DNA of 64,000 nt from Allolobophora icterica. Its lineage: Eukaryota > Annelida > Clitellata > Crassiclitellata > Lumbricidae. Under the pieces are notes generated by a model that saw nothing but the letters and a program-made list of their open reading frames with translations, was not told the DNA's origin and made no database searches. Numbering within the stretch: position 1 is the first letter of the stretch; every line of letters begins with the position of its first letter. Of the stretch, positions 54,001-64,000 are shown in pieces. The stretch lies in contig OY744616.1 in the NCBI GenBank assembly GCA_963556255.1, positions 6,353,956-6,417,955 on the forward strand. The letters run 5' to 3'. The translations under genes and the position numbers were made by a program.

Positions 54001-57000
54001 GTATGTACTATAGCCATTTTCACAGCCTTGGACCCACCTCTTGGGCTAACTTAAGGGACTGCTCTTCTTCTTATTTTGTATAATGTTCTATGTTGAGTGG
54101 CCAGGTGACTAATTTATGGTTCTATCTTTGTGTTGGTCAGACCTGAGTACGTTGGCCAGTGTCGTGACGACGTTGGCTGCAATGGGCAAAGGACAGGATG
54201 AGAACATTCAGAATAGCATCATCGTCGATACGCTGACGAACTGCGAGGGGTCTATGGACAATGTATCCTCGGCCGACCCGGCCGCAAAGGCGTTCGATGT
54301 CCTGACGAAAGCCCTTCATCCTCAGATGGATCAGGTCAGTGGACCTTGCCCACTCTCAGGCTGAAGTTTTACAGCCATTCATTCGTTCAGTAACTTGTTC
54401 ATGTGTTTATTCGTGTGTTCGTTCATTCATGTGTTCATTCATTCGTGTGTTCAATCATTCATGTGTTCAATCATTTATGTGTTCATTCATTCATATTTTC
54501 ATTCATTCTTCTGTTCAATCATTCATGTGTTCATTCATGTGTTCATTTATTCATGTGTTCATTTGTTCAATCATTCATGTATTCAGCTGTATTTTGATAT
54601 TGACCTTCTAATGTTCGGAAATGCACACACGGTTATACAGCGGTTATTCCATGGTTATACTGCGGAGCATTGATAGCGCTGAGAAATTGTGTATAAAAAA
54701 ATTCTTCTAGGTCCCTACACAGTGACCGCCTGAACGGAGGCTCAAACCTGTACTCTCCACGTTACAATCGGCTAATCACCTCTAACCAATTGGCTACTGT
54801 TCCCCACCCGAGATGCATATTACTGGAATAATTAGGTAGTTAATAAATACTAATATGGCAAAAGAGTTTTTGATTTGGTGTGTTTGGTAGGGTGACCATA
54901 TGGACAACGTTCTCGATCACTCAAACGCAAGTGCTAATTCGCAGGATGATGAAAAGGATGTTTTGGATTTTGAGGGTGAGTTTGTTTTCGTGCTTTTTAA
55001 GGTATGAGTCAAATATTTTATGCATTTTTTTGGTCGAGTTGTTTGAAATTTTGAGGGAACGTGGTTAATTTTAGGGCAAGTTGTTGAATGTTGCAGATTT
55101 TTAGTTTGAAGGTTTGAGGGTAAGTTGGAGTCGGTATTGGAGGGTGAATAGTTACGGTGTTTAAATGGTTTGCTTTATAAAGGTACACTCCAATACAACA
55201 AGAGCAGTGACTCTAAGGATTTTCTTTTCTTTTTGATGTTTGTACCAATTCATAACAGACTTACTTTGGTACTAATGTAGAATCTTTAGAAAGCTTTTAT
55301 CATGTTTCTACGAATTTGTGTTTTATTGTTATATTATTATTATAACAAACATTTTTAACGCACACAAAGTTACTCAGAAATACGAATCTCAGGCATGGTT
55401 AGTCAGTCGCCAGATGAAGAGCTGTTGTATATAGTAGGCCAGAATTAAAGTCCAGAATTTAGAAGCTAGAAGTAAATGGAGACAAGACGATAATTTTGGC
55501 AATGTGTTAAGTAGGCTTTGGGCTCATTCCCATAAAAACCTGCAGTGAACCAAACAATAGGAATTTGTAGAATTTGCAATTGAATGCGGTCAATTTTTAG
55601 CCAAATAAATGCGATACTACATACTCACTTTTTTATATATGCTGTCTTTGGTTTCATTCCTATGACGATTAGGTGCAAACTTATTAATTAATTTAGTTAA
55701 ATCTGCTTGTTTCAAACGAGTTTGAAGTTAGTTAGGCGTTAGATTTCATGTTATTGCTTCGGATTTTATCAGGTAATTTGACATGTTAAGGCTGTGTAGC
55801 GCTTTCGTTGCAATTAAAGTGAGTTGAGCGATAATGGCGAGCAGTGCCGGCCTTAGGGGCGGGACCCGCAACTTTGGAGAGCCCGAAAATGTCACAGAAA
55901 ATTAAAATGAACAAGACACCCTAATAATAATATTATGGTTTCGATTATATCTTCTCTTTTGTCAATAAAATAAAAGTCAAGTTCCTATATATCCCAGATG
56001 TATATTCTGTGAAGCACTTGAGGGAATTGCTGAAACTGCGTTATGGTGAGAGATATGGTTTGCTGGTATTTGTGGTCACAAGGATGTGATATGCTTTAGA
56101 AGTATAGCATCACATATCATCAGTGACAAGTGGGACAGGGGGAGGTATGCAGACATTGAGAAGGAGAGTGAGCGGATAGTTGAAGCTGCAGCAAAACTAT
56201 TGCGACGTAGCATACGTGAGGCACAGTTTGACCACCAAAATTACCTGCTTAACGCCACTATACGTGACAGAAGTTTGGCTAATCTGTGGATTCACCCATT
56301 GTTAACACATTTCTGCAGACTCTGATAACAGACGAATTGAAACAAATTGAGATTGGTCATAGTATTGTGCAGGCTTGCCATCCTTGTTCTGGCATTTCAC
56401 CGGTTTTATTTGGTGTTGGTGTGTCTGTCGACCATGCTTTTGGAGCTCAGTGGTTAATTAAGGTTCTAGCATCACTGGGATACTCATTATCGACACACAA
56501 AATTACTAAGTATAAGCAGTCTGTTATTCAGACGGATGGAAATGATCTGCCACCTTGTGATCCAGGAATTTTCACGCAGTGATCAGCAGATAATGTCGAT
56601 CATGATGTGGTGACGCTGGAAGGCACTAACACGTTTCACGGTATATCAATGTCAGTGGGAGACAAGTCAGTGGATGTAGACTGTGGTGATTTAGGTCCTC
56701 TGTATGACGAATCCATTGAAGTTGGTTTGGACAAATAAAACTATGGTGCTTTCAGTGAGATTCTGATTAAGAGAATACCTAGAGTGAGTGGTGAGAACCT
56801 TGTGCTGGGCAGGGGAATAAAGATTTTGCATCATACCCTTCCAAGTATACCGGTATTGTCTCAAATTGTTTTCAAACCATTTTTTTAACTGCAGCACCAG
56901 CACACATTGTCAGTGTTGATAGACCTCGATCTTGTTTGGCACATTGGTTGGTTTTTTCATGAAGAATCTCAGCACGTCCAAATTGGGGTGGCTTCATGCA

Positions 57001-60000
57001 AAATTTAAATATGGGTGAGTATCAGCCACTGGTGGATATTCATATGTTGCCCATCAATGATCATTGATCTGAACCCAAGCAACAAGTCTTGTATCCTGTA
57101 CTTTGTCTTTTGTGGCTGATCAAGCAGCCAAGTTGAACATTGTCACACCATGTATTACTTCTGAGCAACCACTGTTTATCAAGGCTGTGGAGGTCATTGC
57201 ATCCCACAAACTGAACATGGTTTGTAAGTTCGGTGGGTTTCATATTAATCATGAGCTATCTTGGTACTATAGGCTCAGTTATGGCAAGTTCTGGCATTAC
57301 TGAGGTTTTGGAAAGTTGCTATGGTCTTAACACGGTTGGTCACATGCTAGCAGGGAAAGCATATAATTGTGCAGTCCATGGGCACTTGATGATGGATTCT
57401 GATTTGCATGTCATGCTCATGCATGGCTTGATCAATGGTGATTCTGACGAGTGCAGTGCTTTGAGTCAAGCTGATGTTGTTGACCTAAAACAGTTGTATG
57501 ATGGTGTCATGTCAGAGGTTTTGTCCGTAAACTGATGAAAAGCTTCATTCAAATGACACAGATGTTAATGTGATAGTATGTTTGTACAGACAGCACTGAC
57601 AAATGCTAAACATATTCTAATTTAATCCTTTCCCACTGTGACTGCGGTGTGTCAGTCTAGTCCAGCAATAAACAAAAATATCTAGAAGTAGAAGCTTTGG
57701 TGCATGCTGCCTTACACTATCGACCAAAATTTCTGTGTAATTAATGTTTCTTTCCTGGCATCACCCTACTTATTGAGTTATCGTAATAAAATTCTTTGAC
57801 ATCACTTCATGTCATTGTCAGTATTGTCTTTCCTGCTGTGGGATTCAGCGTCAACAGAATATCTTGCTCTTTTACTAATTTCTCTGCCTTTCGAGCCATA
57901 TAATTGGAAACTTAAATTCTTCGGACACTATATCTTGAATGTGTGCTAAGTATGTAGATATCTTGAAGGGGTGCTAAGTATGTAGGTATCTTGAAGGGGC
58001 GTTATAAGGCAGCATGCACAGTAAGTTGGAAGAAGCTTTTCATCAGTTTAAGGGCATTATATTGCCTTCTTGACTGGCCAACACTTTGGAAGGACAGTGA
58101 AAATGTGAACTTTTTGATCTGTAATGTAGAGAGTAGATATCTTGAAGGGGTGCTACAGATATAAATTTTCTGAATGAATGAATACATGTGCTCTTAATCC
58201 ATGTTCTTTTTTGTTCATGTTTCTTTCCTTTATTCAAATTTTATTCAAGATAATAGTTTGTAAATTATATTATTTTTAGACTTAGAAATTTATGTGTTAT
58301 GTTTTCAGCCAGTGTTGGCAGAAAACAGATTTCCTACAAGTTGACATATACCCATTTAAGCAAAATTTTGTAGTAAAAAAACCATTAGAGATCCCATGCT
58401 GGTTTCTTCTGAGGATGTTCAGTGTAGAAGTTGAATTTTGTCAGATTTAAAAAAACTCGCAAAAGGGTCAAGGTTAAAGTACTCAATTGTGAAATATGGT
58501 TTCAATGTTACACTTTTAAACAGTCTTGATTAATCTACCCAAATAGGTAATCCAAAGAGCTGAAGAATGACACCAAGAACACCTTCCTAGCTCTCAGATA
58601 AGCTGAGATACAGGCGCCAAAGGTACGAGGTCGAGCGGGTCAGGTCAAAGTTCACTGACCCGTATCTTGGAATGTAATTGACCCAAAAACATGTTTTTCT
58701 GGGTTTATACATGTCTTATGTGACTCAACAAGTGGGCAAAATTTCATGTAAATCTGATTTGGTCTTGTCAACCTTAGTTGCAAATTTGGTTGATTTGACA
58801 TGGAATAACCCATATTTTCCATTTTTTATGTTCATACCATGTCTATTTTGTAAGCCATGAGGTCCAGCACCTTAATTCCATTACCAGTCGATTACCTGAC
58901 CCTTTAAATATAGAAATAGACACCAAGATCATGCAAATCTGCCAACTTTACACAAAGTTACAGCTTTAAATGTGTCATTTTCTTAAGTGGGCTATTTTTG
59001 GACTATTTTGTGCTATATCTTTTTTTCCTATCAAGATACACAATGCAGGTTTTAGTATGTTTTCCTACATGTTATTACCTAACTAAAATCCATAAAACTG
59101 GCTTGTCTCCAATTACTTCTAGCTTTTTTTTATATCATGCAGACTAATATCCAGATGTTGTAAAGCCAATGAGAAATAGTGAGTTTTAAGGCATTTCTTA
59201 AAGAAGAGAAAGATTTCGAGCATCGAACAGACATTGGTAGGCCATTCCATTCCTTGGGGCAGAAGCATGCACAAGAGCCCATGATAGTGCTACATCGAGG
59301 ATCAACCACAAGACCCATATCTGAAGGTCTCAGACTGTGTGGAGGGACGTACGGAGGTAATAATGGTTGAAAGTAGGTGGGAGTGCTCATTGTGAGGGTT
59401 TTATAGGTCAAACAGGCCAGTTTAAATCTGTATATTAAGTATATGTCATGCAGAGGCTTATACTCTGTGTCAATTCTTTCTGCAGGTCCGATATTGTCAG
59501 AGAGTAACTTTCAGTTCAGCCTGACGACGCCGGCGCCTCTGCCACTCTACCTGACGATCCACTACATCTGCGAAACAGCTTCTCGGCTACTCTTCCTCTC
59601 CATCCACTGGGCACGGAACGTGGCCGCGTTCCAGCTGCTCGAGTAAGTCGACTGTTACGCTGATAGTTACTGTAATTTGAAATTTATATAGCACTTCCTA
59701 AAGAGAAAACTAATGGGGTGCTCCCTGCAGTAGCCTGAATGATGTCAAATGTTGTTAAGAGCAGATACAGTTTTAAAATTCTTTTATTAAAACGCAGGGG
59801 TTGATAAAATTGAATCTCGCGATGTTTGATAGGCTGTGAGTTGAAAATGGTTGCAAGTTATGTTTTTGTAAATTTTCGGATATCAGGTGTAGACTCGTAA
59901 CCGTACTACTTGGTATTAATTCATGGTTCAGGCTTTGGATACGGACAATTCGCCCGCCATAATTAACCGCCGGAAGATTCGCTGCCCACATTTCGCCCCT

Positions 60001-62207
60001 CGGAAACATACAGACACAATGCATTTGATGAATTGAAATGTAGTATGAAGTTTAACATTGCAAATGTCTCTAAACAATGTGATTGCAATGTGTTCACAAC
60101 TCCTGGCTATAAAGCTATCACTGACTCTAGGTATCAATAGGATTAATTTCATTATGAATCATGACATACAAATCTGTGCAAAGATGTCTGTGAGGCTTTG
60201 CCGTATTTCTCGAATGAAGTTCTCGAATCTAATTCTCACGTTGTCTTCTCTGTTTCCAGCTCTGAATTCCAGATCCTTCTGATCCAGTCGTGTTGGAACG
60301 AACTGTTTGTCCTTGGTCTCGCCCAGTCTGCCCAGACGATGAACCTCTCGACGATCCTGGCCGCCATTTTGAATCACCTACAGACCCGTGTCCTACATGG
60401 TCAGTCAATTCTTTAGTGTTTAACGTTTGATCACAAGCATTCAACTTATATTCAATATATATTCTACGTATATTCAATGTACATTCAATGTATATTATAT
60501 GTATATTTAACTTATATTCAATGTATATTCTACGTACATTCAACATATTATGTTCTAAGTATATTCAAGGTATATTCAACATTTGTTCAACATATATTTA
60601 ACATATATGCAATGCATATTCTACGTATGTTCAACTTATTGTCAACATGTTTTGCAGATAAGTCGGCAAATGAAAGATCACATAAGGTGATCGACACGAT
60701 TATGCGGCTGCAGGAGTATGTTGGGCAGATGTCTCGTTTACAGGTGGATGATGCCGAGTATGCCTACCTGAAGACACTCGTTCTCTTCAGTCCAGGTACG
60801 ATCAAAGCACCAGGTAGACAATTCAATAGTAGGTGGTGTGTGTTTGTGTGTCTATGTACTCGTACAAATACCTGCTTGTGCAATAGTAGTGTTAATATTA
60901 TGTATCGTATCTGCACTGCGCAAACTCATCATGCATTATTATTGTTAGTATTATTTTATTGTTATAATTATTAATGTTATCATTATTATCATCATCATCA
61001 TTAGTATAATTATTATTGTTCTGCATTTATAATGTGCAGAACTTAGGTCAGTAAAATTCTATGGACTGATGTTGACCTGATTGTGGCCTGGTTTTGGTGT
61101 GCTCATAGTTGATGTATGGTGCATTAGACACCGGCGCATTAGAAGTTACTAATTACAATTACAATAAAGCAATAGTGAGTTGATGTTTTGCTCGAGTGCC
61201 TTCAAGTGAGGCTTGAACCTGTACTTTCTAAGCGCTCTCACTGATTGGCTGTCATGTTATATTCTTTGTTTTATACGTATACTGTTGGTGCAAAACCCAA
61301 ATGGAGATAACTCTCATTGTCTCTGTAGAAAAGGTACTTCTGTTTGGCATATTATCTGAGACAGGGGCGTCTACACCATAGAAACCTGGGAGCAAATGCT
61401 TCATCGAAGAAATAGGGGGAAGATCTGTCAGTGTGTGTGCCACCATTTTATGGGGGGGGAGGAACGGGGAGGGGAAGAAGAGGGGAAAAGGGACGTTGCT
61501 CCAATGACTTAGGGGGGATAGACGCCTCTGATCTGAGATGCACCGTTTAGACGCTGAGGCTTCTTTGAAAGTTTCTAAAAATTCTTGTGAAAACCTTGAA
61601 ATTCTTGTAATTTTCCTGAAATTCCTGGTCTTTCCAACGGATCATAATTTCTGACTGCGATTTCTCTTAAAGCGACCATCAACTGATATCTTAGAGATTA
61701 TGATTACGGCGCTATAGAAGTCACTAGATTAGATTAGATTAGATTTGAAAGTAACTTGGGTTTCTGTGGGACATTCTAGACTCGCTGTCTTCGCACACGA
61801 GGCGACAGATGGAGAGGTTTCAAGAGAAGACGCAACATGAGCTCCAGTTCTACGACCAAAGCGTCTACCCAGACCAGACGGACCGCCTTGGCAAACTACT
61901 GCTGCGGCTCCCCGCCCTGCGCCAGCTGAGTCCGTCGATCATGGAGGAGCTGTTCTTCACGGGGCTGATCGGAAACGTCGAGATCGACAGCATCATACCG
62001 TACATCCTTCGTCTCGACACGGCCGACTACAATGTCCTGCTGAAGGGTAACAACGCCCAGGGTCAGACATTCTTGCAGTTCTCGCAGTCAGACGGCACCA
62101 CGTCGTGTCACGAAGGGCAGACGACGCAGGCGTCGAGCGTCACCATGACGTCCGCTGGTCTCCTGACTTCGATCCAAGACCAGGAGTCGAGCGTCCTTAC
62201 ACAGTAG
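48961..62207 (+). CDS. NR2C: TR2/TR4-type orphan nuclear receptor (NR2C), 12 coding exons
   Basis: Coding exons: 48961-49227 (exon from 48927), 50354-50521, 51097-51178, 51717-51896, 52838-52980, 53773-53878, 54141-54334, 54891-54975, 59486-59642, 60260-60399, 60658-60795, 61780-62207; 695 aa. Residues 1-163 are an N-terminal domain with a Gly run and a SUMO-type IKTE. The DBD at about 164-231 reads [25 protein letters not shown] (P-box), [14 protein letters not shown]. The hinge has QRIYIRKDF and [13 protein letters not shown], both typical of TR2/TR4. The LBD at about 411-645 includes [84 protein letters not shown]2/TR4 bind DR1-DR5 sites and repress or activate in the nucleus. Odd: Glu where most receptors have Gly in the first finger (CVVCED), and a Ser/Thr/Gln-rich C-terminal extension of about 50 residues after ADYN. 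One copy predates the vertebrate NR2C1/NR2C2 split. Confidence 0.92.
49425..49865 (+). repeat. 28-bp minisatellite
   Basis: About 15 units like AGATCACATGGAATAACCAC then CATCCTTC or CTTCCTTG, head to tail with no spacers, in NR2C intron 1. The two unit variants alternate irregularly. Confidence 0.9.
49918..50340 (+). repeat. (GAATGAAT)n-derived tract
   Basis: Imperfect tetranucleotide TGAATGAACGAA repeats end 13 bp before the exon 2 acceptor. The reverse frames of Phe-Ile-His-Ser repeats are artefacts. Confidence 0.9.
50935..51075 (+). repeat. (GTA)n trinucleotide tract
   Basis: Nearly pure GTAGTA from 50957 to 51070 directly before the NR2C exon 3 acceptor at 51096. Confidence 0.95.
51225..51405 (-). 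repeat. SINE family B copy
   Basis: Reversed: TTAAGTGCCACTATCTAATG, then ATGGCACTGAGCAATTGTGA and the head near TGTATCCCA. It lies in NR2C intron 3. Confidence 0.75.
52390..52680 (+). repeat. SINE family A, complete copy
   Basis: Head GAGGTGTCTGATAGTGTAGT ... GGGGGTTCAAATC (B box); body through AAATGAAGTCGCTAACACTT and CTAGCTTAACGGACGGCTCT. The upstream stretch 52090-52390 is TTACCTTATGTT-rich low complexity. Confidence 0.8.
53125..53280 (+). repeat. SINE-like family F copy
   Basis: TCGTAAACTCCAAATTTCCT then AAGCTAAGCACAGGGCACCA. 53505-53655 after it is a TTCTTGTATGG tandem array, and 53905-54005 a GTGT-rich run just after NR2C exon 6. Confidence 0.6.
54375..54815. repeat. (TTCATTCATGTG)n array and SINE family B (-)
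   Basis: 54385-54590: TTCATTCATGTG/TTCAATCATTC units. 54655-54815: family B reversed (TAGGTCCCTACACAGTGACC, then CTCAAACCTGTACTCTCC). Confidence 0.7.
55990..57540 (+). pseudogene. Broken copy of an uncharacterised repetitive invertebrate ORF family
   Basis: Pieces in order: [15 protein letters not shown] (56088), [18 protein letters not shown] and [20 protein letters not shown] (56310-56490), [20 protein letters not shown] (from 56583), [17 protein letters not shown] (57012-57062), [17 protein letters not shown] (57106) and a last frame with [20 protein letters not shown] (57280-57345). From memory, proteins with ADNVDHN...LDG.GTFHGMG and a later GGFHTLMSFLGSIG block recur in many invertebrate gene predictions; their function is unknown to me. 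This copy has at least two frameshifts (near 56300 and 57240) and an in-frame TGA at 56580. It lies in NR2C intron 8. It may be transposon-derived; I see no terminal repeats. Confidence 0.6.
58637..58661 (+). promoter_or_regulatory. Intronic DR1 with flanking half-sites
   Basis: AGGTCA-A-AGTTCA at 58642-58654 is the textbook DR1 bound by HNF4, COUP-TF and TR2/TR4. It is flanked by GGGTCA (58637-58642) and TGACCC (58656-58661), which also form an inverted pair. It sits in NR2C intron 8, 0.8 kb before the first LBD exon. Function is inference. Confidence 0.4.
59130..59411 (-). mobile_element. LINE 3' end fragment
   Basis: Minus-strand [28 protein letters not shown] and [12 protein letters not shown] match the C-terminus of a non-LTR reverse transcriptase with one open frame. 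It ends close to NR2C exon 9 (59486). Confidence 0.7.
60430..60650 (+). repeat. Degenerate TATATTCAACxTATATTC repeat
   Basis: About ten diverged units of roughly 18-22 bp around ACATTCAATGTATATTC, in NR2C intron 10. Confidence 0.7.
61060..61745. repeat. SINE family E (-) and family C (+) copies
   Basis: 61060-61170 is reversed family E (GTTGACCTGATTGTGGCCTG then GACACCGGCGCATTAGAAGT). 61645-61745 is family C ending CGGCGCTATAGAAGTCACTA and (GATTA)n, only 35 bp before the last NR2C exon. 61370-61530 has G-rich CAGGGGCGTCTACACC ... GATAGACGCCTCTG ends that resemble the GGCGTA-type hAT termini above, possibly another small hAT relic. Confidence 0.55.
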
Positions 62208-62800
62208 ACCGAACGGGTGTACGAACTGGTGAATGAGCGACGAGCAACGGATCGTTCGCTCGACTGATGCTGCAGAGCGCCGTGCTTTGACGCTTGAAGT
62301 CGCACGAGTGTCGCCGACATCCCCGTCGCTCGTCGGCGGTTTCTCAGACACGTCGTCGATTTCTAATCTGCCGATGTCGGCAGCGCTTGGACCGGTAAGA
62401 ACCATTTGCGTCGCGTTTCAGGCATTGTCAGTATCTGCTGTGACACCGACAGCAATCGGCGTGCAGAGTTTTGTCGTTTTGTACAGAAATGTTACCAGAT
62501 GTAGTTGTAAATGTAATCGAGGGTAAGCGTACTGCCGCCGTTTCGTAAAACAGTTCGATCAGAGGAGCTCTAGACGTTGTCCTCAAGTTTGAGTCGGTTT
62601 TTAGCTGTATAATTATTATTATGCTGTACGCACAACGTATGGTTCGCTTGGGTTAGCTGCTTGCCCGTAGATGAATGCTTGGAGATGAGGGGTCGTGGTT
62701 TCATGCCATTCCTGATAACAACCTGCAGAAGATACTAATGTTGTTCTTAACTCGCTTGCAACTGACACCCAAACAATAAAAAATATAATACTAACAACAA
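62208..62800 (+). other. NR2C 3' UTR with poly(A) signal
   Basis: No conserved frame continues. AATAAA at 62775-62780 is the first clear signal, with AAATATAATA after it. The first 300 bp stay CpG-rich. Confidence 0.5.
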
Positions 62801-64000
62801 TGATGATAATAATGATAATAATAATAATAATAATACATGTAATAACAAGAGCATAATCATGCAGAATCCATGTGGAATGTGGATTTATCTTTTGTCGTAA
62901 AAAAGAATTATAACAGTAGTATTAAAATACTATGTGAATGCGACTACTACTTGTAATGCTACAGTAACATAACAGTAGTGACCGCCTGAATGCTATCTTT
63001 GTGTCTGTCGTCTGTCTGTCTGTCTGTGCTTCTGTCTGTCCATTTCTCTGTCTGTGTCCGTCTGCCTATCTGCCATTTTCTCTGTCTCACTACCTCTGCC
63101 TCTCTATCTCCGTCTGTCCGTCCATCTAGAAGTATCTCTCTGTTTCTCTACTCTCTCTTTGTCTGTCTGTCTGTGTCTCTCCCTAAAACTCCTTTCTGTG
63201 GCCTATGCACTACGGCAATAATAATGGCTTTGATCTTCCCCAGTTTATCCTCTAGGTAGCGATGTAAATATCGAGGAATATTGATCTCTAAGTGAAATCT
63301 TGATTTGACCGACAGTGTAGGGCTAAGCAAAGTCGCTTGTTTCCGCGTCAGCTTCAGTACGTTTTTATTTATATTTATTGTTGAGTTTTTATGGCGTTTG
63401 GAATAATAACTGAGCACACTGTGTGGGTTTTGCGGCTTGTTTTCCCAATTTCATTTGATCTGTTTTCATCTATTGTTTGGTCCGGGTGTACGGCGAAAAT
63501 TTCAAAATTACATTTTGATGTAAATTAAGTGGAATAATTCCTGCCACCTTTCAGGTATAATTGTTGGATCAGTAATAGTAGCTGCAGCTTTGTGGTGTAG
63601 TTAACTGATATAAATGGCTACACAGTAGCTTTGTGGTGAAGCTAACTGGTATTAATGGCTACATACCAGCATTGTGGTAAGGTTAACTGGTATTAATGTC
63701 TACATAGCAACATTTTGGTATAGTTATTGGGTAGTAATGGCTGCTTACATGTATGACTATGTAGTGACGGGTACTTGATGGCTTCAGCTGACTAGTTCTT
63801 GTGGCTAACTGGTACTCTGTCTGCGTGTTATATGGCTTTGTACTAGATATGGCTGGCTATTGTCCTGATTCAATAGTTAATAAGTGGTATGGTTTTCCAG
63901 TTGTCTCGTGTTGAAGTGGTTCTTTGCACATTTTGTTGAAACAAAGGCTGCTTCTAAAAGTGGCGTTATTCATTTGAGAAACTAGTGTACCGTAGTTGGC
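62801..64000. other. Intergenic end of window
   Basis: (AAT)n at 62805-62835, (TCTG)n at 63000-63180, and a 55-60 bp degenerate repeat at 63570-63740 (TTTGTGGTGTAGTTAACTG / GGTATTAATGGCTACATA). No gene recognised. Confidence 0.6.

Overview
This is eukaryotic, animal DNA. Genes are split by GT-AG introns with pyrimidine-rich acceptors. The gene set includes an intraflagellar-transport protein and a nuclear receptor. Introns and spacers are full of tRNA-headed SINEs, LINE 3' ends, hAT and mariner elements and microsatellites. The proteins point to a non-vertebrate bilaterian; I cannot name the species or phylum from the sequence. All exon structures below were built by hand from reading frame, splice sites and remembered family sequences. 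Phases close for every intron of the four spliced genes, with one non-GT donor.

Layout. 1-159 (-): edge of an unrecognised coding exon. 468-6085 (+): PTGES3/p23, the HSP90 co-chaperone, 8 exons, 160 aa. 6146-6517 (-): an unidentified open frame without ATG, possibly a last exon. 8999-11428 (-): full-length single-exon IFT88, 809 aa. 14381-31220 (+): an ANKRD11/ANKRD12-type ankyrin protein, 13 exons, 1501 aa, with a long 3' UTR. 33898-39428 (+): ARL2BP (BART), 7 exons, 251 aa. About 43260-44600: CpG-rich candidate promoter of the next gene, with nuclear-receptor response elements. 48961-62207 (+): NR2C (TR2/TR4) nuclear receptor, 12 coding exons, 695 aa, running to a 3' UTR that ends near 62800.

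Mobile DNA. Intron 3 of the ANKRD gene holds a set of nested hAT elements: outer 16220-19947, middle 17563-19878, inner 17773-18455. Each is bracketed by its own perfect 8-bp target duplication, and a SINE and a LINE end are inserted as well. An ARL2BP intron carries an internally deleted Tc1/mariner element with TIRs of about 205 bp. An NR2C intron carries a broken copy of an uncharacterised repetitive invertebrate ORF family. At least five SINE-like families and several LINE 3' ends share a tail of the form GGCGCT(A/T)TA(A/G)AAAT.

How the genes relate. They do not form an operon or a pathway cluster. IFT88 and ARL2BP are both ciliary; PTGES3 and NR2C both touch nuclear-receptor biology; ANKRD11/12 proteins bind nuclear-receptor coactivators. 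The most testable idea is autoregulation of NR2C: DR1 and DR5 motifs, the kind TR2/TR4 bind, sit in its presumed promoter, in the 5' region and in an intron.
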